Shown here: piece by piece, positions 28,279-42,501 of the stretch
Position numbering within the stretch: position 1 is the stretch's first letter
Layout of the letters: every line of letters starts with the position of its first letter
NCBI GenBank assembly: GCA_013399115.1
Contig: VXAA01002963.1
Coordinates: forward strand, 1,393,004-1,457,003
DNA length: 64,000 nt
DNA from: Anseranas semipalmata
Taxonomy: Eukaryota; Chordata; Aves; Anseriformes; Anseranatidae
Direction of reading: 5' to 3'
Notes under the pieces: model-generated
Told to the model about the DNA's origin: nothing
The model's input: only the letters and a program-made list of their open reading frames with translations
Database searches by the model: none
Position numbers and translations under genes: made by a program

Positions 28279-31200
28279 TGTTGCTTTGTTGTGGTCAATA
28301 CACCTGTAGCATACTTACAACTGGCTGCATTTGCAGTGCTGAGATAAGTTTCTTTCCAGAGTTATGATCCTGATCTCTATTCCTCCATGTGAAGAGGAGC
28401 ATTTCTCTGGATTGCCATTCATCTGATCAAATTTGCATGCCTGTGGCAGTTTCTTAGATTTTCTTTACAGCCACTGAAGAGAAATAAGCATTTTTAGGGA
28501 CCTCGTCTTGAAGCATCTGTCTACTACCAGTAGGATAAAGTGAGATGTAAAAGTAAGTACCTCTTTATTTTCATTGGGTACAGAGGGTGTTAATGGTGAC
28601 TATCTCAGACATTGACTGTTTCTGATACACAGAGGAAGAGTATGCTATTGGTACATTGTCATTGCTACAGCTGGTATTCAGGTTCCACAAAAGAGTACTT
28701 TGTATTAGTGTACTTTTGGCATTTATAAAAGAAAGAAAGTTGTAGTTGAGAAAGGGATTTTTTTTTTTTTATATATAAACCACTGACAAGATAAGGTTTC
28801 TATAATTCTCATTTCAAAGTGATCCATTTGATGGGGGATATACAGAAAAAAGTGAAGAGGGTGTGCTTGCAATACTGGTTAAAGAGCACAAATACATTGA
28901 GAAGGATAGAGAAAATGTGTGTTGTTCTCTCACTCCTGATTTCTTGTCTTGGCTGTTTCCCTGCCAGATTTCTCACCCTTCCTTCTCTAGGTGGTCATTG
29001 GCTTCAAGAACCACTTTTCTATATTGCTCTCATTCACTTTCTCTCAATTTGAGGACCAGAGGGAACGCAGTACTGGGGGAGAGTTGTTTCTCCTTTTGAG
29101 AATTCTGCGAGTGGTCACGTTCACCTCATTATAGAGATTTACTTGGGATTCTCAGTAGATTTCTAGTTCAGATGCTGGAGCAAATAGGTGTTGCTGCAAG
29201 TATATTGAGAAGCAAATCCTGTTCTTGTTCACAATGTAATTGATTTAATTAGGAGGCAGCTCTGGAAAGAATTTGTTAAGATTTCACACGTTAAACCAGA
29301 AAATGTCAGGTCAGTATGAGTTAAATGACTTTTTCCACTTACATTCAGATTTTTTTTTCAGGATATCATTCACACTCAAGGCATCCCACAAAATATTCAT
29401 CACTGTAAGGCACTGCAGCCCCAGATAAAAACTTACGCACCTCTGCTTACTTCAGTCAGCATCAGGTATATGTGTCCTGTCACATGTAAAGAGCCTTCTC
29501 TGAATTTACGTCCATAAACTAACGTGAGTGTTTGAGTGCATGACTTGCTTTAAAGACCGATTTCCACTTTGCTGAAAAGCTCCTTAATTGAGTTCTAATC
29601 AAATTCACTATAGAAGGGTTAAATGAGTAAAAAAAAAAAAAAGTGGAATGTGATTTTCAGTAATTATTCTCTTGCCTGTAACCCTAACCAAGGAACCAAG
29701 TACATTATTTGTAAAATGAATTTACACTGCAAACCATCAAATGAGAATGATAAAGTTACTAGAAAACATAATTAGACTTCATATCTGAAGCTTACAGTAT
29801 TAGCTCTATAACTGAAAGGGGGGAAACAGCAATGAAGGAATTTGCTTTTACTATGGTAAATAAAATCCTAAAAATAATCTTGAAAGGCTATTACATACAG
29901 GAATTAACCATGAGATATGAAACTCAAAAATTAGTTGATAAATTTTCATGTTTTACACATAAATAGTTAGAGATCACTTTGAAGTGTGTGATAGTGACCA
30001 TTTATTTGGAGTAGATTTTATTATAGCCAATCATAACAGATTCAATATTGTTAGCAGAAGTGAATGGGAGATAGAAAGAAAATATGCTTGCATGATTGGG
30101 TTAGGGAATGAGATGATAGCGGGGGTGGGGGAAGTCAGTCCTTAGAATCCTTAGACATGCCCTAGAAAATCCACCCATCAATGAATGGGTTTTTAATCAC
30201 AGATCTAATTGAAAGGAAAAATTACAGGTGGGTGTTTGGAAGACTTGTTTTCATGTTTCTTCATAGAATCTGCTGTTAAATCTTTATAGAAAGAAGATCT
30301 GATCTAGTGCTATGGGTCTTGATACCATAAAGCAACAAGGTCTACCACTGCTTATCTGTGTCTTTTTGCAGCCAGATCTGCAAATATTCATACTAGTTAA
30401 ACTGATTTCATCTGTTGCCGAAAGTATAAGTTTAGACTAATGAAATTCAGGGCACATTTGTACAACTCATGAGAAACCCCCAAGTAACGTTAAAACAGAT
30501 GGATTGCAGGGAGGGCATTTCCGCAGGGGAGAGGATAGAACAGGCACTTTGTGGCAGCAATTCACTTGTTCGAAGGACTGAGCTATTTGTGGATTCAGCA
30601 TATGCTTCGCTTGACCACCCACATTTATATCAGTTCCAATGAATTTATTGTCATATGCTCGAGCAAGCTGGCTGTGTACTGTACAATCTGATTAGGCACA
30701 TTCAGTGCCATTTTGGAATACAGAGCAATTTACTAGTGAAAGCAACTTGTTTGAAAGATAAGAATCTTGAAACAAGGACTGTGTCTTCACTGAATGTTCA
30801 TATACAACCTGGCTCATCGGCGTCTCTGGTGCTGATTCTCAGACAGACAAAAACAACAGGTCATGTATTTTATTTCTTTTTCCTTCTCATGTAAGCAGCT
30901 TAAAGAGAAGAAACTGGTATTACTGACCCTGTGCAAGACTTTCTTCTATCAAAACTTTCAGTACTCCTTGTAATCTTACTTTAGAAATGCTTAAGCTTTC
31001 TCCACATCTTTTTGAAGCCTATCTCACCACTTAGTTTTTTTTTTTGTTCTAGCTGTAGCAGGTGAAATATAAAATTACCTACATTTTAAGGAAAAGAGTC
31101 TGAATTATCCAATAATTCAAAAGGTGGGTCTAAAGCATGGCCTCAAAATTCCTTCAATGCAGTCATCAGACTTTCAGAGTAACAAAAATGATAACAGAAA

Positions 31201-31441
31201 TGATTTTGCATACATTTTACATAACTTTTTACAGGGACACATCTCAGGTGTCTTACGAAACAGGCACTTTTAACATGATAATATATAACAAATAAAGAAA
31301 TGAAAGCAAAGAGAGATGGAATTACTTATGAGAAGAACAGGGAAGAGTCTAAATCAGCACTCACAAATGTAAGTTTAATTAGCACATCTCACTTTTTATA
31401 AGCCCATTGACACAAGAGGAAAGATGCCAGACATCTGAATT

Positions 31442-31446
31442 AAACC
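31442..31446. repeat. Left target-site duplication of the solo LTR
   Basis: AAACC immediately before the TG terminus, identical to 32042-32046. Confidence 0.85.
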
Positions 31447-32041
31447 TGTCCTAGTTTTGGCTGGGATAGAGTTAATTTTCTTTGTAGAGGCTTGTATGAT
31501 GCTGTGGTTCAGATTTCTGATGAAAATAGTGGTGATAACACACGGATGTTCAGTGGCTGCAGAGCAATGCTCACACAGAGCCAAGGACTTTTCAGTTCCG
31601 CGTGCTGCCCCGACACAGGGGAGGCTGGGGGTGCACCGGGAGCTGGGAGGGGACACAGCCAGGATAGGTGACCCAGACTGGCCACAGGGATGTCCCACAC
31701 CACATGGCATCATGCTCAGCAATAACAGCTGGGGTAGAGGAGGAGGAAGGGAGGATGTTCAGAGTGATGGCATTTGTCTTCCCAAGACACTGTTATGTGT
31801 GACGAGCCCTGCTTTCCTGGGAGTGGCTGAACGCCTGCCTGTGATGGGAAGCAGCGAATGGATTCCTGGTTTTGCTTTGCTTGCGCGTGCAGCTTTTGCT
31901 TTACCTGGTAAAGTGTCCTTGTCTCAACCCAGGAGTTCTTGCACTTTTACCTTTCCCATTCTCTCCCCCATCCCATCTGGGGAGAGTGAGTAAGCGGCTG
32001 GGTGGTGCTGAGCTGCCCGCTGGGCACAACAAAGCACAACA
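31447..32041 (+). mobile_element. Solo LTR of an endogenous retrovirus (ERVL-like)
   Basis: A 595-bp block starts TGTCCTAG and ends CACAACA, with the TG…CA termini of an LTR. It is flanked by a perfect 5-bp direct repeat, AAACC, at 31442-31446 and 32042-32046. Its sequence resembles an LTR type I recognise as common in bird genomes (GGGATAGAGTTAATTTTC near the start; TCTCCCCCATCCCATC and GTGAGTAAGCGGCTG near the end). No gag, pol or env sequence lies next to it, so it is a solo LTR left by recombination between the two LTRs of a provirus. It sits in intron 2, antisense to ZNF804B. A 178-codon open frame inside it is chance. The 5-bp duplication fits ERVL; family name not determined. Confidence 0.9.
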
Positions 32042-32046
32042 AAACC
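32042..32046. repeat. Right target-site duplication of the solo LTR
   Basis: AAACC immediately after the CA terminus, identical to 31442-31446. Confidence 0.85.
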
Positions 32047-35000
32047 TAAGTTTCATTTACCTGTATAATCTGTTGATTCTTAAGAACTGTGGTAGTGATG
32101 AGGGAACTACAATAAAGCATGAAATAAACCCATTACAAAACATTGTGCTATGTCCATAGGTTACATAAAGGAAAGTTGAATCAGCAGGCCACTACGCTGT
32201 GGCTTTGGACCGCTGTGCTAGAGAACAAACTCATCACTAAAAAGAGTTATTTTAATATGCACTTGAGATAAATGTATGTTTTGTGATAGGTACCTTTCAC
32301 TGCACTTCAGATGAAAATGTATTTGGTCAGGGCAAAGAGTGAAAAACTGTGTGCATGAAGAATATTAAAACCAGCTATAAACAGAAGCCTCATCAAATAT
32401 CTCAAGGAAGTAGAATATTGCTTTTTCTAATAGGAAATAACACCTATCCATAAAAAGACTTTAGGTTGGTTTCCTTATTCAGTCAAAAGCAAAACATCTC
32501 TTCTATTTGCTTAAAGTAGACAGATCTCTTCTGGAGTAGGAGAGTTAAAGGTAACCAGGAACCTGACTACAATTGTTTAACAAAATGGCTGATCAGAGTG
32601 AAAGAGGTTTAATAAATGACATGTCCATGCAGTGTTTGTCAATAAAAAAGGCCACAAATTACTTTTAAAGCCATCTGACTGAAACTTCTCAATAACACAA
32701 GGCAGAGGACATCCTGATTTGTTATTTTTTAACAGATAAATTGATAAAATCAAGTTACTTTGACAAGATCTATTTTACATAAACCAAATTAAATGACATT
32801 AATTATATTATAGTTCTTTAATAATTTATGGAATTCTGTATCAGTCATGCCAGTATTCTCCCTGGCAGTGATGTCAGGATGACAGATTTTCTTGTTTATT
32901 CTCTTTAAATACTAGCATGGTTTGTAGCTTCATGTAACTTCCTCCAGTGCTCTGAAACTTATTAAAAATCAACATTAATGATTAGGAGAGTTTATAGCCA
33001 TCTCTTTCCTAATATTAAGTGTAGGTCACCTGAATTGGCTGGTATAAAATTATTTACTTTTAGATTATGCTGTTTAATATTTTTCTTAGCTAGACTGGTA
33101 CTTCACAATCGTCATAAACATCATAAATGTGACTAAATCATCTGGCTTTGCCCCAAGTATAGAACAAAAATCTGTATTAAATAGTCTTTTTTACATCACT
33201 GCTGACAAGTAACTCGTTTCTATTTGGATCAGAAGATTCTTTATGTCTTCAATATACTTTCAGAAACCTTCTTGCCCTTACCTCTGATGACTACAAATTT
33301 TCCTTTCGCCCTTTTTACTTCCTCCATCACTTTTTTCCTATTTCTTCACTTCTGATTTATTATCTTTACTATCCATTTTTCCTTTCTCTCCTTTATTATA
33401 AATTTAAGCTACAGAGAATTGACTTTCCTTCTAAACAAGATTAGCTGTTTATAACCTACTTGATCTTTTTTCAGTTGTGGGATTTTGGTTCGTAAACTAT
33501 CTGCCAAATGCTCTTTAAAATTTCTGAAGTCTGTCTTCCATCTTTCCATCTGAATTCCTCCTCTCAGTCCATTTGGCTGGTTCTTTCACCTTCATGAAAC
33601 TAGCTTCCTTAAAGTGTGTGTTATTTTTTTTTTTATGCCATTTGCATTTACTAAATACAATTGTATCAATTTTTCTAAATATCCCATATGCCTATGTCGA
33701 TCATCATACTAATAACGTGTAAGTTAAAGATCAGCTTTATAGAGCCCCATAATGTGGATGAATCCAGATACATTAATTTGAAGCATTTTTTTGTGCTATT
33801 CTTGACAGAAGGGAGGCTCACAGAGGCAACAAATTCAGATGGATAATCTGTTAATTTTAATTTCTTCATGCATGGGATTGGAGTAGCAGTTTATGTTCCA
33901 GTCTTTGGTTTATTTACAGGACGAGATGAACAGATGTCTCATTTTTTTCCAGGGTAATTCACTCCTGCCACAGCCTGGTTTAGCCTTTGATTATCTGAGA
34001 CAATCTTCTGAGAAAACATCTCAGTAAATTATACTGATTAAAAAATGGTTATTTTGATTATATATTTTTCTTTTATATATATTTCTTTTCTAAATTTGTC
34101 TCACATAGTTATTATGTGTTGTGTCCTTTGATTTTAGTGTCCTTTCTTCCCTCTGCTTGACCTATCCATCTCACTTCCCAGTTCAGCAGCATTTCCTGCT
34201 GAAATCACAAAAACAATAAGGTGCTTCCTAAGCAAATTCAGTGTGTCAAGGAAAAAGATAACCAAGCAGTGCGGAGTGAATGATGCCCTAATTTTCCAGT
34301 TTATAAAGGCAAAGATATTTTTGCCCTTTTTATTGCCACTTGCTTAAAATATTATTTATTTTGAATTTGTTATTTGTATTTGGTCCTCTTAAACATATTG
34401 CTGTTGCAACCTGCAGTGGCTGAGGCTTTCACTAAGACAGGGAGCTAAAAGCATGCACATAGTCAAGATATGTTGCTCAGCCCAGCAGTGCACAACAGAT
34501 CACTGAGCTGCAACTTGACATCCATCAATTGTGATTCCATAATTTAAAATTAATTTAATATTGCTCTAGAAAATGCTCCCTGGAAAGAGGGTGGAAATGA
34601 ACACCTTGCACGTGTGGAGCTAATGGAAAATAATATTTAATGTCCCCCTTTCCCTCTTACCCATGCTCCAGACTCTCTGTTTGTATTCACCCTTATATCA
34701 AATAATGCTATAAACAAACAACTAGTTTTTGATGTAGACATGGAAACTTTTTAACATTATAAAGCTGAATTATCACTCACTGCTTCTAAAATACATTATG
34801 CCATTTCTCAAATTCTCTACCTGTCACTTGACATAAACAACCTTTTGAGTAAACTTTATTTTATTATTTGCTCCCAGCAAAGTTTTATTGCTGTAAAATT
34901 TGAAGTTGATCTTTTATTTATTCCATTACTTCTTATTCTAGTACTCTATACTTTTCTACAGCCCTGAATTTGAGTTATTTCTTTTACAAAAGTATGATTG

Positions 35001-36719
35001 TAAGTTTGTGTACTCAAATAGAAGAACAATCCTCTTAAAATATGCACCATCTTGTATAAAAAATAATGATAGTAACTTTATATTCTTTGGCCTAGGTGAG
35101 TCAAAATGTAGACAAGGAGAAGTAGGACAACTGGATCATATGTGATCATTTTAATTTCTGAAAAAATATTCCATTGTTTTCCAGGTATTATTGGTTTAGT
35201 TTTTAGAAAAACCTTGTGTTGCTTGATGAACTCTAGAAATAAATAAGGAATTATATGAACAATTATTTTCATTTCCTAGAAATAACAGAAAATCACTATA
35301 GCAATTATTGTACACTTCTCATGTGCTCCACATTTAGATTTAGTGCGCTATGACTTGTTGTTTTGCATGTATGCACGTCCAATTTATAATTGTTTTCAAT
35401 TTGCAGGCCAGAATCTTCATTTTCTTTTTTAACCAAGCACAGGGACATTATGCTTTCATATGTTAAATTTCAAAATGGAAAGGAAATCAGAATCTGACCT
35501 GGGTTACCGAGAGCCATCAATGAATTGAATGCCAGGTGTAACCCAGGTTTAAATGATATGAAAGGCAGAATTCAGAAGAAAAATAGTCATTAGAAGCTGA
35601 TAAGAAGACTGGATTTTGCTTTGAAGTAAAGAACAAGATGAGATTAATCTGAATATTCTGGGTTCCTTGAAAAAGGTAAAAAATATAGTGTACCTTTTAG
35701 GCCATATTTTGAAGAAAAATATTGGTAACTGTGATTAAATACATTGTTTTATTTTACCCCTAAACATGATACTACTTTACCCAATAAGTACCCAAATTCC
35801 TTTATTAATTGTGACTTGCTCTTCTTGCACACAATCAGATCTTTATCTAAGTCTGGAGATCCAAAGCAGGTTCACAATACAAGTCATACCACTTCTTCTG
35901 GATGTGATTAATTACCTAGCTGAATTCCACAGATCCTAAAGAAAAAGTGTAAATATGGAACAATGGAACGTGACTGCACTTGCACTTTTAAACATCAGTA
36001 TTTGGAAATGTCTGTTTTGAAGGAAACAGAGCTAAGAATCCTTCAACATGGTAAGGTCTGAAAACAAGCAGAGAAACATTGGCTACAAATAGAAAGTCTC
36101 CTACAGTGTTCCAGGGGGGTTATGTCAATTCCTCTATACTTACACATTTGCTTAAAGATACAGAATTTCTGCTTTACAGGAAATTTTAACATTTGGGATT
36201 TATTTATCTTTTAGTCTTACTGGGGGAAGTAAAATTTTGAAAACTTATTAAAAAATGAATGTTTAAACTGTTTCCAAGTGACATGATGTCACTCATGTAA
36301 ATAACAATAGAACATAATGCCTTAGTTATAATTTTCATCATGCTTTTCTTTTTCATCTCAAGAATAGTAAATGTATGTAAGTATATGTTACAATTCATAC
36401 TTTAAAATATTTTTGAAGTTACACTGTTGAAACAATGTATTTCAATCTTTATGAACTATTTCAAATTGTTTGAAACTAAATGATGTAAACCTTTCCAAAG
36501 AAAAATGTTGCTGAATTTCTCACATTCCTGCCAATACATTCTGCTTTAAAAATAGTGTTTCCTGATGGAAAAAGTGCTTAGTAGTTAACTTTGTGTTAAG
36601 GAAACATTTTTTTTTTTTTTTTTTATGGTCCCATCACCTGTGGTAATATATTTGTTTGGTATTCACATGAATATCATCTACATTTCTCTAGATATTCCCT
36701 TGCAATTTAATCTGAGAAG

Positions 36720-37110
36720 GTGTTTAAAGAGCCCTCATCTTTTTAATGGCTCCTGGTGGAGCCTAATTATTATGAAATTGCTAAAGCAGTGAAATGATAA
36801 TTAGTCTGGGTTACCTCCTTTATTTTTCCCTTGGAGACACATTAAAAGATGTTAATTAATGCTTTTAACTAAGAAAAGGTAATAAATGACTAATCCCACC
36901 ATCTTTATTGCTATCTTGGTGATGTACAGAATGTTTCTGGTTTGCTTTTAAATATTTGTTTCTGTTATAAATGCCCCTTAAAGACATACAAGGTACATTG
37001 TACATTTCCTGAAACATAAACATCGTTGATTAGCATGACTTTAAAGCTCCACAGGAATCAATTACGCAGCTACATTCTTGCACATTAATTACTGCAGATG
37101 GTCAAAAATG
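36720..37110. promoter_or_regulatory. Candidate conserved noncoding element (TAAT-dense)
   Basis: A stretch of intron 2 with many homeodomain-type cores in a non-repetitive setting: CCTAATTATTATG, GATAATTAGTC, GTTAATTAATGC, GATTAGCAT, CAATTACGC and CATTAATTACTG. This is the look of developmental enhancers in gene deserts and long introns. AT-rich sequence also produces such motifs by chance, and I cannot test conservation, so the call is tentative. Confidence 0.3.
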
Positions 37111-38779
37111 AACAGAACTATAATAAATGCAGATTCTAAACAGATGTTCACAGGGCCACGTACACCTTTTTGTGGGTGCCATTGGGATTAGAAGAAATAT
37201 TCTTTTTCCAGACAGATATGAATAAGAGAATACCATTTAAAAGTTGTGCCGAAGATAACAGAAGCATAATTTTTCTGTGAACATCTGATGGTACAACATT
37301 TTGCTAGTGAAGTTAATTGCCCAGTGTCTCCAAAAAGCTGGTCATGGCGGAAAATTACCCCAGGTAAAATATGTAATCTTGTTGAATAGTACCGTATTCT
37401 ACAAGTCACTCCGCAAGTATGAATTCGAGTACTGGTGAATGTAAAATAAACAAATACAATCATAGCATCAGGTAGTTCTTTCTCCCTATCACCTTGAAGC
37501 AAGACTTGTAAAGCCTGACCTTAGAATGACTCTGGTTATTTCAGATCCACTGATCTCTCTCTCACACATGCACACACACACACAATCCACAAAGTATATG
37601 GCCTACAAACAGCATTAGCTAATGTTCATCAGTCTTTTGAAGATTACACAGGAAATATACTGTACATCTGTGTTCAGCCTTGCCCAGTTCTTATTCATAG
37701 TGAATAGACATTTTTACATGCCCGATAAGAATTTTACGTAGAAGTAGGTAGAAGACATGCTGTATGTTCTGTTGCTTGTCTCCTTTAAGAAGTTGAAAAG
37801 ACATCTGTATATAGACATTAAAAAGGAACAGCAATGCCCAATGTCATTTATCTTGCCCATTAAACAATACAGGCACAACTCCAGACAGACTGCCCTAGAG
37901 GTTATCTAAAATCAAGAACAATAATTTTAATGTAAATATTTAGGTTCTCCATATTCCATTTTCTTAAGTAGTATCCTATGTTCTACATGTATTAACATGT
38001 CAGAACTGAGAACAAAAGAAGAATACATTAATTTTAATCACTCCTTTTTACATAGTATAAAACTATGTATGATTGGCTCAAAAACACTTTTTATTTGAAT
38101 GGTCTGTTTTAGAAAGATTTTTTGTTTTAAAATCTCCTGAATTTACTTAATATTATAAATTGCCATGATAAATCAGGCAAAACAAAATATCATAATTAAT
38201 TTGTTTTTGAGAATTTTTTCCTTATCCACATCTGAAATGCAAGCGAAGTTTCAACCAGATTTACTTTACCTTTTGTTAAACTCTAATTAAATAAGAGTAT
38301 GTTTTTTCATGTTCTGGCTGGGGAATTATTGAATAAAATTAAACTTCTAAACTATCCAAACTGATATTTTGGGGCAGAATTTCGTATTTGTCATTATTTA
38401 GTTTGGGGTTTGGCATCGTGGGTTTTTTGTTTGTTTGTTCGTTTTAACAAATCTAATCCTTCAGTTTCTTTACCTTTTTGAATAAACCATCCATTACACT
38501 GCATCAACCATTCTTTCTGCCTGAAGAATTATTTATAAAACTTTAGCAATTAAAAAGTATACCCTCTGAAAATAATGGAAACGACAATAACAGGCATTAA
38601 TGTAGAGTACTTCCTCTACCCGACATTCTGTTTATTGCTATGTCTTAAATGACAAAATCTGATAATATACTTCTGTAATTCCTTATATAATGAAATACTA
38701 AATAAATATCTTACAGTCATTGGACCATCATTAACAACTATGAAATTAAGTGTCGCACGTTTTTTCTTCCGATTTAAAG

Positions 38780-39000
38780 AGGGTTAAATTGCTAATTTAC
38801 ATGCTAATTAGCATTCATTCCAAAGAACACCAAATGTAATTCCATAGCATCTAGCATTTAACAAATTTAGCTTATCTAGACACTAAATTTAAAAGCAGCT
38901 CTGCATTATTTGCAAGAGTTTTTCTGAGGGCTAATGATGAAAAGAATCTCATTATTCTAAGCAACATGCAATTTTAAAAAAGATGAATACTGCCAATTTA
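38780..39000. promoter_or_regulatory. Candidate noncoding element with palindromic octamer-like site
   Basis: Contains the perfect 14-bp palindrome ATGCTAATTAGCAT at 38801-38814, which presents ATGCTAAT, an octamer variant bound by POU factors, on both strands. It is followed within 200 bp by further TAAT motifs (for example CTAATGATGA). The palindrome is visible; regulatory function is inference. Confidence 0.3.
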
Positions 39001-40066
39001 TTTACTTTATCACCGAGTAATAAGGAAACAGGAAAGCACTGGAAGGGCAGCAGATTCAGTAGTTCTTAACAAGACCCACAGATATGTAAGTTTAAAATAA
39101 AGAATTGTTTCTGGTGACATTTCTTTGGAATCTGTTGCCTCAAGTCACCCCCAGTTGCCAGAGTGTGCTCAGTGGTATTTGATAATGCTGCTTCTGCTGT
39201 TATGGAGCTACTCTGGTACATGCACTTGCATCTGCATGTAGCATAGCTAAAAATACAAGCCTCCTCTCATAACATTTAAGAAAATATTGCATGATGTTAT
39301 AAACTAAACAGTCACTTTAAGATCACCTCCAACTGGCAAAATAAATGCTCTTAGTACAGTGATGCAATAGAATTATAATATTGTTTACATACTTATATCC
39401 TGCTTTTGCTCATTTGCTGTACACTACCCTTTACTTAAACTGTGATGTCATCCTGTGTTGCTTTATGCTACCTTTATTTACATCAGTTTCTGTGATATGA
39501 CACAACTTGATTGTCTGTTTCACTGCATCACTACTTCAGCATTTCAAAGATGCTGGACTGCAGGCACTTTGAAGCACAGCAGACATGATATAAACATGCT
39601 TTTAGAAAGGCAGGATTTCTCTATTTCTGAATAACAGAAAGAAGCGTTCAGGCCCAGAAAATGGAGTATTTTGGTCTTATATTGACCATATTATATTTGG
39701 TCTCTGTCAGTGGTAGAAGATCAAATTGTATGTGAACGACATCATTATACATTTTATTTATTATTTTTTTCAGACCCAAGTGATTTTTGCTGTCATGTAA
39801 GTCCTTTGTACAGTTTTCAACATACAAAGTAACATTTTGCGCCAATATAATATCTGTGATGTATTTGTTAAAAGAATTACCTTTCAAAACAACCTCTAAT
39901 TTTCATATACCATAGCTGGTTGATTCACTCAGTTCCTCTGCTCTAAGTGGAATGACTTCATTGTCAATGGCTGACCTTGAATGTCTTCTCCTGTGCTTCA
40001 CCTGTTATTCCCTCTTATTGATGGATTATTTCTCCAGGTCTTTGTTCTCGTAACTTCTTATTCCGT

Positions 40067-40089
40067 CCCCCCCCCCCTTTTTTTTTTTT
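40067..40089. repeat. C11-T12 homopyrimidine tract
   Basis: Eleven C followed by twelve T on the plus strand within intron 2. The length is likely to be polymorphic or miscalled. Confidence 0.9.
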
Positions 40090-42219
40090 GTACACACCTT
40101 TCATTTTGTCTTCTAATTTCAGAGTGATACTTCCATACAATTTCTTTCTCTCTCCATCCACTACACCTATTCCCATAATTACTTCCTAAAGACACTTCTT
40201 CTGTTGCCCCCTCATTTCACATCATCTGTTCTTTTGTAGCCAACAGCTTTGTCCCTTGAACAAGATGGATCAATTGCTTCAGTACAGTCCATCTTCAACA
40301 CTGAGTCAGGGAATTTTCCTTAAGGAAAGCAACATGCAACCCTGTGATTAAAGATTGTATTAAAGAGCAGTTGCATAAAAGTATCAAAAAAGGTTATCCA
40401 TACAGTATTGATTCTGGTGCCTTGTCACTTCTCTATGCCTTACTTTGCAAATAGCTTATATATTTATGTTGTAATTTACTAAAGCCTGTGATCCAGAAAG
40501 AAAATTTCAACCCAAGTGCTGAAAGCAACAGAAACCTGGGTCTCAAATTAAGATTTGGAAATCTTAATTATAAGCATCTAAGCCAGTTCTGTATTTAATG
40601 ATCCAGTAGAAACTATGGGGTAATCTAGTTTGTAATCAAAACTAATTTGAGAAGAAAAGAGAAGTGTAAAAGGAGTTAATTCACAAGAATAAATTCTGAA
40701 AGAATGAGAAGAACTTGTCAAGTTGATTATGGAAAAAGCAATGTGAGAAAATGAAAACTATTCAGCAAGAAATTATCAAAAACTTGCTCTTCAGGAATTA
40801 CAGAAGCAGCAAAGTCATTTTGGGGAGGATGAACAAGAACACATTGCAAAGTCAGTATATGATGAAAAGCTAAAAAAGTGTAAAACTACAACAGAAATTA
40901 GAGAATGTAATAAATAGCATAGGCATAAGCAACAATAAGAAAATCACCAGTTTCAGAATGAGCAAGAGAACAGGCAAAAAGATACAGAAAAGATACAATA
41001 GAGAAATGAATTCTTTCCTTTTAGCTTTGGTTTTCATGTGAGAGAAAACAAGAAATGTAGAGTTACTGTTTCCAAGGGAAGAGAAAGCTGTGCTTAAAAG
41101 GTAAAAGCGGGGAAAATTGAATCAGTATGTGTATAGTATAATAATGAATAAAATAGCAGTTAGGAATTCTTCTGCATCAAAAAGCAAAAAAATTTTGAGA
41201 CAATAAATATTGTGATGAAGAAGTGTCTGACAAAGGGTATACATCCACAGATGATCATTCTAAATAATTCTCTAATCGTGATAGTTAAAACACAAACTGG
41301 AAATAAATTTGCCTATAGCTAAAAATAAATTGGCATTTCACTGAAATTAAAGAATAAGTTGTAGAAAAATCTGAGCAACTGTTGACCATATTGAATTATG
41401 CTTTCAGTATTTTGGTTTATGTGTCAGAAGCATCTAATCTGACTAGAGACACTTAGGGTAAATGTTCGGAAAAGGTAAAAAAAAAAAAAAAAAAAAGTAA
41501 TAACAATAAGACAAAATGTACCACACATACAAAATTCCTTTCTCAGTTCAAGTCTGCTTATAAACCAGCTGTTTGAGGGAGTCTAACATTATGTCACTAT
41601 TTCTCTTGCTCTGCTCCTGATTTTTAACTTTTAATGCAGTTATGGTTCCAGCTTTCTTACTAGGGATGTGACAAATGTGAAAATTCTATTTAAAATATGC
41701 ATGTATTTCTTAACAAGCATCAATCTAAGCTGATTTTTGTAAGGTTAGAGAAAGAAAATGCTGATGGCTGCAGACAGCACTTCTCACTAACAGAGAGGAA
41801 GAAATGCTGAGGTCTTTTGCTGTGTAGGTTATTTTCTGAGGAGGACACAGAGAGTGCAGATTTTGGGTGCACAATCTGGCCCTAAAAAGCAGTACAAGAG
41901 GAACAGTGGGCCCACCTATATATATCTCAAGGGAAAAAAGCAGAGACTACACAAATGCACATAGTCTTGCACCTTCATGCTGAATTAGCACCTTCTGTTT
42001 TGATTTATATGTTCTTACAAATAAATATATGGTACTTTGTCCAGAAGGTTTTTTGATGTTGCTGTGTTTGCCTTTGCTCCCAGATCCTGACATAAACTCT
42101 CTTGGATACTCTCAAACCAGTCTCCTTTCCTCGAAATGAAAATTGCTTGGGTAATAAGAGATGTGTACCCGAGAGCTAAAATATGATTTTTTCCTCCAAT
42201 AAATATAAAGATGCTGGGG

Positions 42220-42242
42220 AAATAAATAAATAAATAAATAAA
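42220..42242. repeat. (AAAT)n microsatellite
   Basis: Five to six perfect AAAT units in intron 2. Confidence 0.92.
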
Positions 42243-42501
42243 GATGAATGAAAAAAATCTCAGTACTACACTCATTCTTGGAGATTTATCTGTGTTTACT
42301 TATCTGTGCATTTTCTAGGTGTTAGAGGCAAGGCTAGCTAAAATGTAAGCATATTTACTAGCTTTGATGGTTAACAGTAGCTAAATCTCCGTCTGAATTA
42401 GAGTTTAAATCCACAAGCACCATAAAGGCTTAATGGCAAGTGCCTACAGCTGTACACACTAAATCAGACTTTCATGCAAAAAATACACCCAAATGTTAGT
42501 A

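Noticed and set aside
31457..31993. 178-codon open frame
   Set aside because: It lies entirely inside the solo LTR, which does not encode protein in this retrovirus class.
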